Shown here piece by piece: positions 1-16,500 of a stretch of DNA of 64,000 nt. This DNA is from Pleodorina starrii (Eukaryota > Chlorophyta > Chlorophyceae > Chlamydomonadales > Volvocaceae). The notes under the pieces are model-generated. The model saw only the letters and a program-made list of their open reading frames with translations, was not told the DNA's origin and did no database searches. Position numbers and translations under genes: made by a program. The first letter of the stretch is position 1. Every line of letters starts with the position of its first letter. The stretch is from assembly GCA_030267565.1 (NCBI GenBank), contig BRXU01000036.1, positions 186,001 through 250,000 on the forward strand, given 5' to 3'.

Positions 1-194
1 CGGGGATAAAGGGCCGCGCGTAAAAAGGCGTTTAAAAGGCCATTCCATTCCACACAATACTTCAATTTGTCGGCGTACGTCCAGCTGCGCGCTGACGGGC
101 GGGCGGCCGGAATGCTCAAGCTCGCCACGTTCACAAATACCAAAAGTCCTTGGCCAAAACGGAGTGCCAGCTGCAAGCGGCAGCACCAGCCGGA

Positions 195-300
195 CCCAGG
201 GCCCCCGGGCCTAGGGGCCCCGGGCCTAAGGGGCCCCGGGCCTAAGGGCCCGGGCCTAGGGGCCCCGGGCCTAGGGGCCCGGCCCCCGCCCCCGGGGGCC
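195..300. repeat. GGGCCC-rich palindromic tandem repeat
   Basis: Imperfect tandem copies of a roughly 15-18 base unit made of GGCCCCGGGCCTA-type words lie here. The words are self-complementary, so the tract could fold on either strand. It continues into a C/G-rich stretch to about 380. It produces spurious Gly/Pro/Ala-rich open frames on both strands, which I do not treat as genes. Confidence 0.7.
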
Positions 301-531
301 TGGCCCCCGCCCCCAGCCGCGGGGGGCCCCGCGCCCCATCGGGCCCATCGGGGGCCCCCGCTGGGCCCCGATGGGGCGCGACCCAGCCCCAGGTCCACCT
401 CAGTGAGGGCACAAGGGCCCAGCCGCGCGCACGTGGCCCCTGCTCGCATCGTCGGTCACCCCCCATGCCCCCAACTGCCCAACGGCAACGTGCAACGGTC
501 ACGTCGACGAGGACGGGCGACAGGCACTCAC

Positions 532-1291
532 GGTTGTAGAATGCGTAGGTGCTCGCAACGCCCACTCCGAGACCCAGCGCTCCGAACAGGAGCTCGCGAC
601 GTGTGGGCGGCTGGAGGGTCCCCTGGAGACGAGTTGGGGGGGTCAGGGAGTCGGGAGAAGGGGACGGTTTGAGTGGGGTTGAGTGATTATGGGACAGGGG
701 TAAAGGGTTCCAGTGTGTTGTGTCACACCACAGGAAGCAAAACGACCGGTCGGCAAAGAAGGAGGAGCTAGCTACGAAGGAGGAGCTAGCCCGGAGCGAG
801 GCCTCGCGCAGGCCTTGCCACTGCGCCACTGGTCATACGTCGACAGCCATGCGCGGCGTCCACCGTGGACGGCGCCGGGCTGCAACTTCCCGCGTGGCCC
901 GAATGGGCACAGCGCCAGGCGTCAAGACCGCGTTTGGGCAGACGAAGGGCTGCGCGGGCGCGAAAGCGTGCTGCGCTGCGCGCTTGACGGCAGGCACTCA
1001 CAATGGTCCGCGGCGGCGGCGGTGGCGGCGGCGGCCCGCCCCCGAACCGCGGGGCGCTGTTGGGGGCTCGGGGAGGGGGCTCAACCTCCACGTCGTACGA
1101 CGCCCTGAATTTCGTGTCCGTACGGTAGTTGACAGAAGGGACGAGGAGGTGGGGACACGCGATGCGCGGGTTGGGGGGCTAACGGGGGGGCAGTCGGGGG
1201 AGCTAAATCACGTAGTGCACCCCGACGACGGTGTGCGGGCTTGCACACAGTCATTGTTCTGCCAGCACTCATTCTGTGAGTTGGTAGACAT
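532..1291 (-). CDS. Possible small proline-rich protein with one membrane segment (partial model)
   Basis: Three exon-like blocks join in phase on the minus strand: 1291-1212 (ATG at 1291), 1104-1002 and 622-532. The joined product begins MSTNSQNECW, has a run of eight prolines, then TRRELLFGALGLGVGVAST, which reads as one transmembrane helix or organelle-targeting segment. Donors at 1001 and 531 are GTGAGTGCC and acceptors are standard. The last block ends in phase 1 and I could not place the final exon with confidence; a candidate acceptor lies near 168. I do not recognise the family. Proline-rich frames arise easily in this GC-rich DNA, so the model is tentative; the phase agreement across two introns and the hydrophobic helix are the only support. 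Confidence 0.35.
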
Positions 1292-1299
1292 CGCAATAA

Positions 1300-3250
1300 A
1301 GCGGGAGACTTAGGTTCAACATACACGCACACTTGAATGGAAATGACCGTCCCGACAGCACTGAAATGCGAAATGCAGCATCTACGTCAGCACGCCACGA
1401 AAGCCTGCATTAGAACTTAACTTGCGTGCCGCCATGCTCACCTCACTCTGACACTAGAATACCGGCATATTCGTGTCCGGTGCGAGTTGAAGCTCCCAAG
1501 CCGAGGTTGGACCGCCGCATGACGGCCGACCACAATCGCATGCGTCGAGGACATAACAACAAATATTTATATGATGCTTTTGAGTCACAGAAGTCAGCCA
1601 CCTGAAGGCTCCGTCAGCAAAACAAACTCCCGCACGCCTTGCCCAGCAGCTTGCTGCCTGAGCGGAGCCCTGTTTCGAGGCTCTACGAAGTCACCTATTC
1701 AAATACCTCCCGCAAGCATCTATATAAAATCAGGAAACCATCACTGAACGTCTACAAGCGCTGACTAAGGCTGTACAGTGTGTAGTACCAGCCTTACAGC
1801 CACGGCACGACGGCAGTGCCTGCCGGCGCGCCTGCCAGTGAGCGCCATAGAAGAGCGCACCGAGAGCTTTTCAGCACGGGAGTATGTGCTCTGGTGTGCC
1901 AAATCCATGACTTTTGTCAGCACGCGGTGGGTCCTGTGGGCCAGCAACTACCGTATGGCCTTCGACCCGGAGGATAGGAATCAGGGTAAGCTAGCGAAAG
2001 GACCCGAAGTCGCCTGTCGCCAGATTTAGCTGCACGGGAAGGGACGGGAGCTAGACTGCGCTCCCCGCTGGTTAAAATTGGGCACGCAAACAATTGTGCG
2101 ACATAAGTCCCCCTAAAGAATGTGCTTCCCGGCTGTAGTTCCTTCTCTCTTGGCAAGCAGGTCGTGCGCGAACAAATCCAGGTACCTAGGTGGGCTAGGC
2201 GGGTCGTCCGGAAGGGCGGGGATGGCGTGCCTGCCGTTTGGTGACTTGACAGGGGCACACACCAAACGCGGGCAGCCGGGCACCCTATGGCAGGATACTG
2301 GGCCTGCGCACGCGTAAGGCGCGTCAACAGAAAGTGGACATGTGCATCCAGTAGATTATGAGACTTTGGATTTAGGCTCAACGTGGAAGCTGCATGGAGG
2401 CAGTAGGCAGCGCGCCACATCTAAAGCGAGGTAGGCGGACACCCGTGCATTCTGAACACGCTCGGGTGACACAGGGTTACACGTCCTCTCGGGCACCCTA
2501 AAACCCCTGCCCTGGTCGTCCCTGCTGCAGTGAATGGCGTGCTGACCTTTCCGAGAGTCTGGAGCCAACTGTAACAATTCAGTGTGCCCCGGCCGCCCAA
2601 AGAGCGCGCACCCAACGTAAGTGTGTTGCGTCTACCTATGAATTGCGGGTTTCCAAGCCTTCTATCCGACAACGGCGGAATATCATTGTCCTGCCCAAGG
2701 CGCCTCGCAACCCGTCCCACCCAGCATGCACATCAGGCCAACACCGGAAGCTAAATTAGCAAACGCTGCCGCATTGCGCATTCTGTAAATCAGAATGCGC
2801 AGTGTGCGTCTTTACATGCAGCAGACAACGCCGATTCGCTCAGTTCTGCGGAGTAACTAACTTTGGCATCTAGAGCTTGAAAACGTAGCAATGGTTCAAC
2901 AGGCTCTGGTCTCCTGTACCAATACTGAAGCAGCAAAGACTTAACCAGTACATTCCCGCGTCGGAGCGAAAGAGTACAAGCATAACCTGCGATCGGAAGT
3001 CGATCTTCCCCAGACATTTTTCGGGCCCTTCCCGGTGCTCTCAAAGTATAACGAAGTTAATGCGTCGTCAAAACATGCCGAGCCGTCGGAGCTGGAATAG
3101 CGCCAAAGCTGCATAAACCGTCTGGTACGTTCTTAAACAAAGTTCAAGGGGCCCTAAACACCGGCGAAGAATTCCAAGTAAAATAACCGCAATAATGCGC
3201 GCGAATGTGTTTGAAAACGGATTGCCCTGGCGTCTTCTAGAGGGGCCCGG
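1300..3250. other. Intergenic region, nothing recognised
   Basis: No frame here shows a protein family, splice-consistent exons or an RNA gene that I recognise. The last few hundred bases should hold the HSP70A promoter. Confidence 0.6.
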
Positions 3251-3298
3251 AGGCGGCAAGAAGGCAAGGAAGAGCGTTCGTCCAGAACGTACGGCGGA

Positions 3299-3313
3299 AG
3301 AACCGTCCGGAAG
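3299..3313 (+). promoter_or_regulatory. Heat-shock element candidate upstream of HSP70A
   Basis: AGAAC-CGTCC-GGAAG fits three alternating five-base heat-shock-factor units (nGAAn, nTTCn, nGAAn) with one mismatch, in the middle unit. It lies about 145 bases before the HSP70A start codon. A further AGAAC lies at about 3283. A TTTTTAAG sequence near 3324 could act as a weak TATA-like element. HSF control of this gene family is established knowledge; this site itself is inferred from sequence. Confidence 0.5.
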
Positions 3314-3457
3314 CGGGCAGTGCTTTTTAAGCCGCCCAGCTCCCTAAACGCCTCACACTATCCAAGCTCAGTCGAAGCGACTATCTTCAGTAGCCAGCGT
3401 TCTCTCGCTCTCTGCCATTCCGGTAGACTATCCGGCCTTCATTCTTCGTCGTTGAAG

Positions 3458-7263
<3,806 letters not shown>

Positions 7264-9945
7264 GCGCCTGGTCTGCCCCGGGCGTTGCGTCGGGTCGGTC
7301 TCATCCGGCCTGGGCACGACGGGTAGGAACTGGTGTGAGGGATCGCCGCTGAGAGCTGCAAGGTGGATTAGATGAGAGCGTGACGCAGGATGACGGTTTG
7401 AGGGGCACCGCAGCGCCTATGTTGTGGGAGTGGCCCATGATATCGGAACAGGTTCCTCTTTTGCTCCTTGAGCAGCGAGGGCTCGAGCCTGGTTTTGGGA
7501 TCGTGTTTTTTTGCCACTGTCTCGTCTTCGTTTGGGGTGTGTGCAGGCTAATACCCAACTCATTAGGTGGCGAAGGGTCTTTGTCAACCTTGGCGCTTGT
7601 TCAGGGTGCTGTCTGCGCTTGGTGTGTCGTGAACACACGCTATGAGGCATGCTGTCTGTCGGTCCGGTATTGTGACTTGGCGGCGTGGCCGTCGGGCCTA
7701 GCGCGGATGGGCCGCCTGTTCGGGCCGTGCAGCTTATGAAGCTTATGCGTGTGGTGTGGGTTGACCACCAGAGTGACTTCATGACGCCTGGGTCGGGGGC
7801 GAGATGATTGTGTCTCTGCTCGCCATCCCTTGACTTCTCGAGGAGACTACTGCTGTTGCGGTCGAACGTGCCGACTGCTGCTTCCTGACGTATCGCGAGT
7901 AGGAACGCGGTTCGCAACGTGCGGCAGTGTTTCACCTATGACGTTGCTTTCTGCCTAATGTTTGCGTTGGGTGCATGCTCGGGGGTAGTTGTGACGGTAA
8001 CGCGGGATTTAGCGGGTAGTTATACACAATGATATATGTCCGACACACAAGAGTTAGGTAGGATTGAATGCTGGCCAGATGGCGCTCTGGGAGTTTTCAC
8101 GGCAGGATGCAGTCTATCGTTGCCGTGCTGATGTGTGTAAGTATTGATCCCTGGAGGCCATGATGACGTGTGTCGGATTCAATGGGACGATGCTGGCCTT
8201 CTCAGTTGGGTAGGAGCTTCATCAGAGTGGACGCATCACTTGACAAGGACGCTAGGTGACTAGCAGTAGGCAGTTCGGGCGGTATGATCTCAACCATGGC
8301 CTCGTTTGGGCTTCCTTGACGGTTAGGAGTCTGAAGATGTTCTCCAGCAACTCCTTGTAACCTTGAAGTTGGATCGGAGACTTGAAGTTGGATCGGAGGA
8401 GCATGTTGCGAATCCTGTACCTGCTGTGTTGGGGCAGCTCAATCGGTTCACGGTAATTTCGTCACCATTTCCGACATTGTGGCAATGCATGACATTCATG
8501 ATGCTTGACGGGCGACGACAGCAAACTGCACCGGCGCGTTTATCCGCCCTCACGACAGCATCAAGCAACACGGCCTCTACCAGACGAATGAATCGTCGAC
8601 TGTGGCCCATTGGCCAGCTTCCGCATGCAAAGGAAACTCCGCCATCCTCGCGGTGCCATGGTTGAGGTTTTGACAGGTTTTGAGTTTTTTCCGCCACCCA
8701 ACATGACCCAACTCGAAACTTCACCAGCTAGGCGCCAGGATCGTGCCGCACGCTAATTTAAAGCGCTCCCGTGTGGGTGTTGTCGGCATATGCAGGCATA
8801 TGCGGGCCCGCTCCTGTCTGCCTGCTGGCGTGCGGGGCTTTGCATTGCGTAGAAGGCAACCGAGGTACCGCTTCCTGCATTTGCCATCCCGCATCCACAG
8901 AAGCCTCCTTGGCCAATGCCCGGCCAATGCAAGTGGCAGCACCATCCACGAGAGCGACAGAACGTGGCTACAGGAAACCGGCAAGGTTCTGTCCCGCGTC
9001 TTACAGTAATCGTAACATCGTCGTGTGCGGATACTTGGTAAGAGGCGAGCCGTCGTCAAGCTGGAACGGGGGAGCGCGGCGATTCTTGGATGGATGGATG
9101 GGAGCTCGACAACAGTCGACAACCACACTGCAGGCCACAGTTGGGCAATTAAGGCTTTTGAGACATGCGGACATGTTGTCCTGGGGCACACCTCGAAGAG
9201 GCATGATCACAAGGCTGCCTAAGGGGCCATTCATGACGCGATGGCTGTGCGGGCCGGGATTGCCGTCACTCGCGAAGCTGGGTTTAGGCCGACTTTGGTC
9301 GCCGCAACCGGAATCCGTTGAAACATGTAACTGTGCCCCTCCGCATAACATAATCACAGGGAAGAGCTACCTCCTTATGTTCGCTGCCATCGTTGGGTTG
9401 ACCGACGTCCTGATAGCTGAACCAAGCTCGCCTGTCCTTGCCGGGGGCCCAGGGCTGGCCGGGGTCCATCTTGCCCGGCCCGGCCCGGCACCCTCCTGGC
9501 ACAACGGCAGGTAAGCGGTCGTCAATCACTAATACCTGCCATGCTCATGACGCGAGTCAGTACCACCCTCTGATGCGCAGCTGCTGAAACTTGCAAGTTG
9601 TTGGCTATTGCCGTGGGCATCCGGAATCCGTCGCAACCGCCACTGGCAGCCGTCCGCGTCCACAAGTTGGCAACGTTGCATTCCGTTGCATTCCGGATTT
9701 AGGAAGGTTGAAGACTGGAGTTGGAGAGTCAGTTGGCGTGACAGTCGTTGGTGCGCCCGTAATGATCCGTACGGGCGCCGTGCACGGTAAACTTAACTTT
9801 TTGCTTGTACAACCGTTACCAAATCGACGTTTCATTTTGTGATATATGATAATTTAGCTGCGATAGGATAATTTGGGTATTTCGGTGTTTCTTCTCCAAG
9901 CTGTCACGATCGTCCGCAACTGCAAGCCCTTACAGTCGGCCCAAA
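7264..9945. other. HSP70A 3' region and intergenic space
   Basis: No second gene recognised. TGTAA words at 8136-8140 and about 8354 could be HSP70A poly(A) signals; the first implies a 3' UTR of about 0.87 kb. An exact tandem duplication of an 18-base word (CTTGAAGTTGGATCGGAG) is at about 8363-8399. The frames present are short and have no family resemblance. The last 100 bases before 9946 are AT-rich (GATATATGATAATTT near 9840) and may hold the promoter of the next gene. Confidence 0.5.
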
Positions 9946-11937
9946 ATGTCCGCTCCGCTTGCTGATCAGCTAGATATCGTCATTCCGACGATCAGGTCAG
10001 CGATCTGAACCTCTGAGGGCGGATAGAAGTTGCCTCGATGGACTGAATGACACCGTGGGCTGACCGCCTCCGGACGCAGGAACCTGGATTTCCTGGAGGA
10101 GTGGCGCCCCTTCTTCCAGCCATACCACCTGATCATCGTTCAGGACGGTGATCCGACCAAGAAAATCCACGTCCCCGAGGGCTTTGACTATGAGCTCTAT
10201 AACCGGAACGACATCGAGCGCATTTTGGGCGACAAGGCATGGGCCATTTCCTTTAAGGACTCGGCCTGCCGTTGCTTCGGCTTCATGGTCAGCAAGAAGC
10301 GCTACATCTACACGATAGATGGTACGGCCGTACAGCCACGCATGGCAGCCGCTTACTAGGCAAGGATGACCTGTCCGCAGGGCCCGCTCCATGCTTTAGG
10401 CGAACAGTCGCATATCTGGTATCTTTCTCCGGAGGAAGACAGGGGCCTTGCTCTCTCGAGCACTTTGCAAAGTGCACCACCTCATTTTCTCTCCTGCCAC
10501 AAACTCCCGCATCACCCCACCTCCGAGAATCCAGATGACTGCTTCGTTGCCAAGGACCCCTCGGGTAAGCCCATCAACGTGCTGGAGCAACACATCAAGA
10601 ACCTGCTGACGCCATCGACGCCGTTCTTCTTCAACACGCTGTACGACCCGTACCGTGAGGGCGCTGACTTCGTGCGCGGCTACCCCTTCAGCCTGCGCGA
10701 GGGCGTGCCCACCGCCACCTCCCACGGCCTGTGGCTCAACATCCCCGACTACGACGCGCCAACACAGGCAAGTCGTTATTGCGGTGCCGTCGCCGTCGCC
10801 CGCATGGTCCCCACGAAGCCATGTGTGTCAGCGCGGGTGTGCGTCACGTGATAGAGATCTTATTTTGCTCAACCCTAAGGCTCCCGGATCAGGCGGCGGG
10901 TGCCACAACTGAGGTTGCGTATCTTACCTGGTTTCATCACAAGTGACCAGACTTTACCTGCCTGCCCGATGGTGTCCCACACCTGGTCCTCACGCTTCAC
11001 CGCACTGATTCCTTCATACTTGTGGTAATTGTCAGATGGTCAAGCCCAAGGAGCGCAACCAGCGCTTCGTGGACGCTGTCATGACGGTGCCAAAGGGCTC
11101 CCTGTACCCCATGTGCGGCATGAACCTGGCGTTTGACAGGTGCGACACGTGACCATCAGAGTGCTCCTTTGCATTGGGTTTCAGGTCGGGGTTTGGGGTT
11201 CCGGTGAGGGCGGCAGAGAGGTGCAGAATGAGTGCGGAACCCGAATAGGCGTGCTGCTTCACGCCATTTGTGAGCGCTACAAGCATTCTGGGTCGCGACG
11301 CCGGGGCAGCAGCACAAGCATGTCACTTCCCGCGCCGACCGCGGCACCCAGATGCCCTACGACTTGGGTTACTGCCCATCCGTGGAACTCGAGTAATTTT
11401 CCCAATGCTTTGCCGTCTAAATGCTGACCATTGTCACCGTTAGTAGCCGAAACAGTCCTTAAAGCACTAGCACGCGCAGTACGGCAGTAGTCGGTCAAGG
11501 CTGCTTGTCCTTTTTGTACTGCCAACCCCCCGCTGTACCTCGCCGGGGGGGTCCTCTTACACGTCTCGGACCGCATTCCTGGCCGCTGCTGGGCCACCCT
11601 GACTACCGGGTTGAGCGGAACGCACGGAAGATTGGCTTTCCGCGCGTTCAGGTCCGAGTGACCCGTTCCCCTGAACCGTCCGGTCCTGGAAACGCAGGGA
11701 TCTCATCGGCGCGGCCATGTACTTCGGACTGATGGGCGAGGGCCAGCCCATCGGCCGCTACGATGACATGTGGGCGGGCTGGTGCACCAAGGTCATTTGC
11801 GACCACCTGGGCGTGGGCTGCAAGACCGGCCTGCCGTATGTGTGGCACAGCAAGGCCAGCAACCCCTTCGTCAACCTGCGCAAGGAGTACAAGGGCATCT
11901 TCTGGCAGGAGGTGCGTGGACAGCGAGGAGGGAAGAG

Positions 11938-11979
<42 letters not shown>

Positions 11980-12592
11980 AGGCGGGAATCTTTGTTGCGC
12001 GCATGCTTGCCTTCCAGGGTCCACGCCGCAGGGATACAGCTCTCGCGGCCTCGTGAAAGGATGGGAGTCGTTTGACCGCATTTTGGCGCACCGCAGTCCG
12101 TCAGTCCCTCGCCGAGCAACCATTGTTCCCCGTCCATCGTTCGCCGTCTCCGCCCGACCCGCATCAGCGCGTCTGTCCCATGGGCGGCCCGTTCGCCCTT
12201 GTAGCTCTTCCGTCCCTCACCCTCCACCCTCTTTTTGCACCGCGTCGCCGCCTTGCCGGATAGTGCCGCCTTGATTGCTTCCTCTCCTGGTTTGCGTCGT
12301 TTCCTAGCTTTTCGCTCCTTGGGGTGAGCGAACCCCATCTTGCATCCGCCCTTCACTTTCGCCATCTTTGCCGCTCCTTTTTGCCCTAATTGTGCAGGAG
12401 ATCATTCCGTTCTTCCAAAACCTCAGCCTCAGCAAGACCTCCACCAACGTTGAGGAGTGCTACCTGGAGCTGGCTTCTCTCGTCCGAAAGGGGCTGGGCC
12501 ACATCGACCCCTACTTCTCCAAGCTGGCGGACGGCATGGTGGCCTGGATCGAGGGCTGGCGCCTTCTCAACCCTCCGGCCGCCAGCGCGTAA
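9946..12592 (+). CDS. RGP1: UDP-arabinopyranose mutase / reversibly glycosylated polypeptide
   Basis: Interconverts UDP-arabinopyranose and UDP-arabinofuranose for wall and glycoprotein glycans; family members are soluble and associate with the cytosolic face of the Golgi. Exons: 9946-9995, 10080-10321, 10535-10767, 11036-11139, 11698-11911, 12398-12592. These are phase-consistent and give 345 aa, typical for the family. The N-terminus reads [17 protein letters not shown], then [10 protein letters not shown] and the metal/nucleotide-binding triplet DDD at residues 97-99. The arginine at about 152 (YPFSLREG) sits where the family's reversibly glycosylated arginine is expected (inference). Further family blocks are [21 protein letters not shown] and WHSKASNPF. 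Intron 3 starts with a GC donor (CAG|GCAAGT). Intron 5 carries an (AG)n tract. The gene converges on the TMEM62-like gene. Confidence 0.96.
11941..11977 (+). repeat. (AG)n microsatellite
   Basis: An uninterrupted AG dinucleotide run of about 37 bases lies just inside intron 5 of the UDP-arabinopyranose mutase gene, 30 bases after its donor site. Confidence 0.95.
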
Positions 12593-13151
12593 GCGCGAGC
12601 GCGTCGTTTCACGGCGTTGTAATCTGCACACCAAAGCATCAGCATGACCTGTGAGAGTCGCGTGCGCGGGCGCCGCTGGCGCATCCGGGCGCATCAGACA
12701 CGACTTCCTGTGCCTTTCGCCGCCATCGTGAATGACAACTGTTTTGGGGAGGGGGCAATATAGCTTTCTGTGTCGGCAGAGCTGATAAGGCTGGGAGGCT
12801 GAAGAGTTAAACTTGACAGGAGAGGCGCGGTGCCGGACCGGACCTTGGCGCGTTACGTTCGGTATGCATGCCTCGATACCTACAAATATATCATAGACCG
12901 ATAGCTGAAGGGCAGGATAGGCCATACGCGATGCAGCAGGAAACGTCTAGTGATGGCATGTAGCACGTAGCGTGCGGCTTTGGCTGTCAGCTCTCTGGAA
13001 CAGACGCCTTGAGGACGTGCACGCCGCGTCCCTTCGGATGCTTGTGATCCATCTTCTCCTCTCTCCCGATAGGCGGTGTGGCCATGTGGGCATTGTGGCC
13101 ATGTGTGGCCATGAGGGCATTGTGTATGCTGGTCCTGCGGGTTAGCCCGGG

Positions 13152-13156
13152 TGTAA
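13152..13156 (+). terminator. Candidate TGTAA poly(A) signal, UDP-arabinopyranose mutase
   Basis: TGTAA is the usual poly(A) signal in Chlamydomonas relatives. This one is 560 bases after the stop codon. A closer TGTAA at 12618-12622 is only 26 bases after the stop and less likely. Confidence 0.4.
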
Positions 13157-13390
13157 CGACTCTACGACATGCGTTCGGAGTATTTCGGCCGACTGTGAGG
13201 TTCGGAGGCTTGGTGGTATCTTACCGTGTCTTTGTGACCCTGCCTGGCATGGTTCCTTCCTGTTTGCCTTCGAAAAACGGTACGCAGCCTTTCGGCTGTT
13301 TCCGGTGCTGTTGCAAGCCAGGGCCTTATAAAACGGCGCTGTTAGACAAAGAAGGACGAACGCCCCAAATTCGCGCATTCGGACATCAAG

Positions 13391-13395
13391 TTACA
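13391..13395 (-). terminator. Candidate TGTAA poly(A) signal, TMEM62-like gene
   Basis: TGTAA on the minus strand, about 155 bases past the stop codon at 13550. With the plus-strand signal at 13152, the two convergent transcripts would end within about 240 bases of each other without overlapping. Confidence 0.45.
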
Positions 13396-13549
13396 CCATG
13401 TACTACGCATTGAAATTAACATTTTTTACCATGGCAAGGCTGCACGCTTCCCCTTACCTTGCAGTACCAGCTTACCCTTAATCCACAGTACCGGCTTTCC
13501 AGACCTTGGCCCGAATCCCCTGGGTAACCGGAGGGCGAATTGAGAGCAC

Positions 13550-16500
13550 CTACCGGCCTCCTTGCCGGTTTTGGTCCGATACCCGTGCTGCGACTGCAAC
13601 CCGGGATACTGTCAGCCACATCCAAGCCGCGAACAGAGGAATCAGCCAGCCCACTGCGGGCGACAGCAGCACCGGCGCCCAGCCCAAGCCCGCCCACAGT
13701 TTCCAGCACAGCCCCAGGTTCAGCGCCGCAATACCGCAAAGCGCCACCGCCTGGCGCCACGACAGCAGCTGCCACACGCCGCCGCACCGCCTCCCTCCGG
13801 CCGCCATCCGCCGAAGCCGCGCCGCCGCCGACGCGCACAGTAGCAGCCCCGGCGCCACCGTCACAAGGACAACCACATTCACGATGACAGCATGGTCCTG
13901 GGAGGGTGCTGCAACCCAACCGGCCCGCGGCTGACCCGCCTGCGACCCTGCGTCCGCCGCCAGCGGCCGGATGTAGATGCCGTACGCCGTGAGGATGCCG
14001 TAGCCGCTAAGCGCCGGCTGCGCACCACCGCCGGCTGCAGGCCCCACGAATGACGCCGCCAGCCAGGGGCCGACGGCCAGGTACGTGACAAACGCCACAA
14101 GTGCAAGCCAGGGTGTGGAGTCGTGGTGCCCCGCTAACTCGCCCAAGTCTGCGAGAGGCCACAGCAACAACCGCCATGCGACTGCGCGCACCCTTTGCTG
14201 CCAGACGCCGGGCTCAGCTCCGCCGCCGGCGCCTGCTCCCGCCTGAACCCGTGCGGCGCCGCCGCCACCAGCTGAGGCAGGGTCGCCGCCGCCACCATTC
14301 CCACCGCCGCCACCGCCGCCGCCGTCGCGGCGGAACGGCGAGTAGTGCCGTCCCCTAGGGGTGGTTGTGGTAATGGCGGACCCCGCCAGCCCTGACGCCC
14401 AAGTATCCGCCCCGCCAGCGTGGCCGTTTCCGCTGCAGCCGCTGCTGCTGCCGCTGTTGTTTCGCTTGAGAGCTGCTAACTTGCCGCCGCTGCTGCCGCC
14501 GCCGCCGTGCCCCGCAACCCCGCCCAACCGCACGCTCGTGCTCACACCTTCGCCCGTAAAGTCCACGTGCCGACTCGTCGCCGCGGCGCCCGCCTCCCCC
14601 GCCACGTCCCCAAGCTCCATTCCGTACTCCTCGCCGCTGCCGCTGCCGCCGCCGCCGGCGGCGCTGCCGTACCCTCTCCGACGTCGCCACCGCCGCTGGC
14701 CCTCCACATGACCCTGGACCTGAGCTCGCCGCGCCTGCAGCACGGCGATCACGCGCGGCAATGCCAGCATCCCCAGTGCCAGGACGCACCATTGGGCGGC
14801 GAAGGCAAAGCAGCCGAAGCTGTGCCAGGGAACCCGCATCACCAGCCACTCCAACGCGGTCTGATGCAGCGGCACGGGGGTGCCCTGTACGTCAGCTACG
14901 CCGCCGACGCCGCCGTTGACGATGACCCAGAAGGCGTCCTGCGGCGCAGCGGAGGCAGGCGCCGCTGCCGGCGGTGGCGGGTGCCAATGCAGCGGCCGCT
15001 CCTCCGACGCCGATTCAGCGCCGCCGCCGCCGCCGTCGCCCCCGCCCCCGCCTCCCACGCGGACCTGCACAACAATCAGGCCCGCAGGGCAGCTGCGCAC
15101 GTCGCCGGCGCCGTCGCCGGCCTCTCCTTCCGGAGCCAGCAGATCCGCGGTGAAGGTGCTGAACAGAAGGGGGGTTCAGACGGGACGGTTGGGAGATGGG
15201 GTTGAAATTGTGGTATAATCACAGACGGTGGCGTACGGTAGTTTCGAACTGCTTTGAACCAAGTCCTGGACGTATTGGGGCGGGACCGTATGTTTCCCAA
15301 TGCGTCCCAACGCAGCGGAGCGAGAAGGACCCTCAAAGCAAGCTGGCGGGCGGGCGGGCGCATCCAACGGACCCCAACGGTGCCAAGCCGAGCCTCCGGC
15401 CCCGACGGATAAAAGGAGGGCGCGGAAACGCCGCGCCCTTCACCCAGCGCACAAGCCGGCGGGCTCAGAAACGGCAGCCTTGCAGCGACAGAGGCAGCGA
15501 CGGCTGCGGCGCCGGGTACGGATGCGGCCACAGGGAAGAGCTGTCGGCCGTGCTCCAGACGACGCCACCTTGCCAGTTACAGCCCCCGAGGAGCCGCTGT
15601 CGGAAGAGGAGCTGCCGGGCAGGGCGATCATTTGCGGGTGAGGCACAGCAGGCAGGGCCCGCCTCCTCCTCGCGACCGCTCACCTGTAATTCGTGTTGGA
15701 GAACTCCAGTTGCATCTGCGGGTTTGGCAGGTTGGGGAATCGGGTTTCAGAAGCCCGAAGCGAGAAGCTTGAAACGAGACGCTCGAGTGCAACAAAGCGG
15801 GATGTCCCTCACACGGGGGGCCGTCCTCACCGCCGCTCTCTCTCTCTCTCTGTGCGGGTGGTGTGGTGTGGTGAGTGGTGTGCTGCGGTTGGGTGGCAGC
15901 CGCCGGTTGGGACCCGTCGGTGCACTGGCGGGTTGCCGGGCTCGGAGGGCTTACTACTGTCGCATGTCGAAGCACCGTGGAGGGGTACTGCCGTAATGGA
16001 GACCGACTGAAGCCAACTACGTACCAGCGACCTACCCGTGCAACGCCCTGTCACAACGCCCTGTCACGTCCTTCCCCAAGCACCTCTCTCCCACCCAGGT
16101 ATGTGCTGGCGGAGGTACAAGCTGCGCGTAAGAGCGGGGGTGTGCTTGGTAAGACCCGGTTGCTGGACCCGTTCGCCTCCTGGCGCCTCCTACATTCCCC
16201 TCTTGTAACCCCCTCGCTGCGTCTATGCGTCCACCCACCCGCACGACGCCCGACAGTCGGCGGCCGTCTCCCCGGCTTCTGACCGCTGCCCCACTGAAGC
16301 TGGAGCTCCCGCGCCTCGACGGTGGCGCGGCGGCCGCCGAAGCCGATGACGACCACGTAACATCCAGCCGCTCCCGCTGCTCCTCCGAGTCGCCGCCGTC
16401 AACCCCCGCCGTCGCCGCCGCCGCCGCCGGGCCGCCACCGCCGCCACATGCCCATCCCAGGTACACCACGTCTTTGGGCACAGCAGGTACGACACGGCCC

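Noticed and set aside
67..829. Long frames on both strands at the left edge
   Set aside because: They run through the GGGCCC palindromic repeat, which is open in several frames; only the exon-like block at 532-622 is retained as a tentative feature.
13550..16010. Plus-strand Pro/Arg/Ala-rich frames opposite the TMEM62-like C-terminal exon
   Set aside because: The minus strand gives coherent membrane helices and phase-correct splicing; the plus frames are GC-rich shadows.
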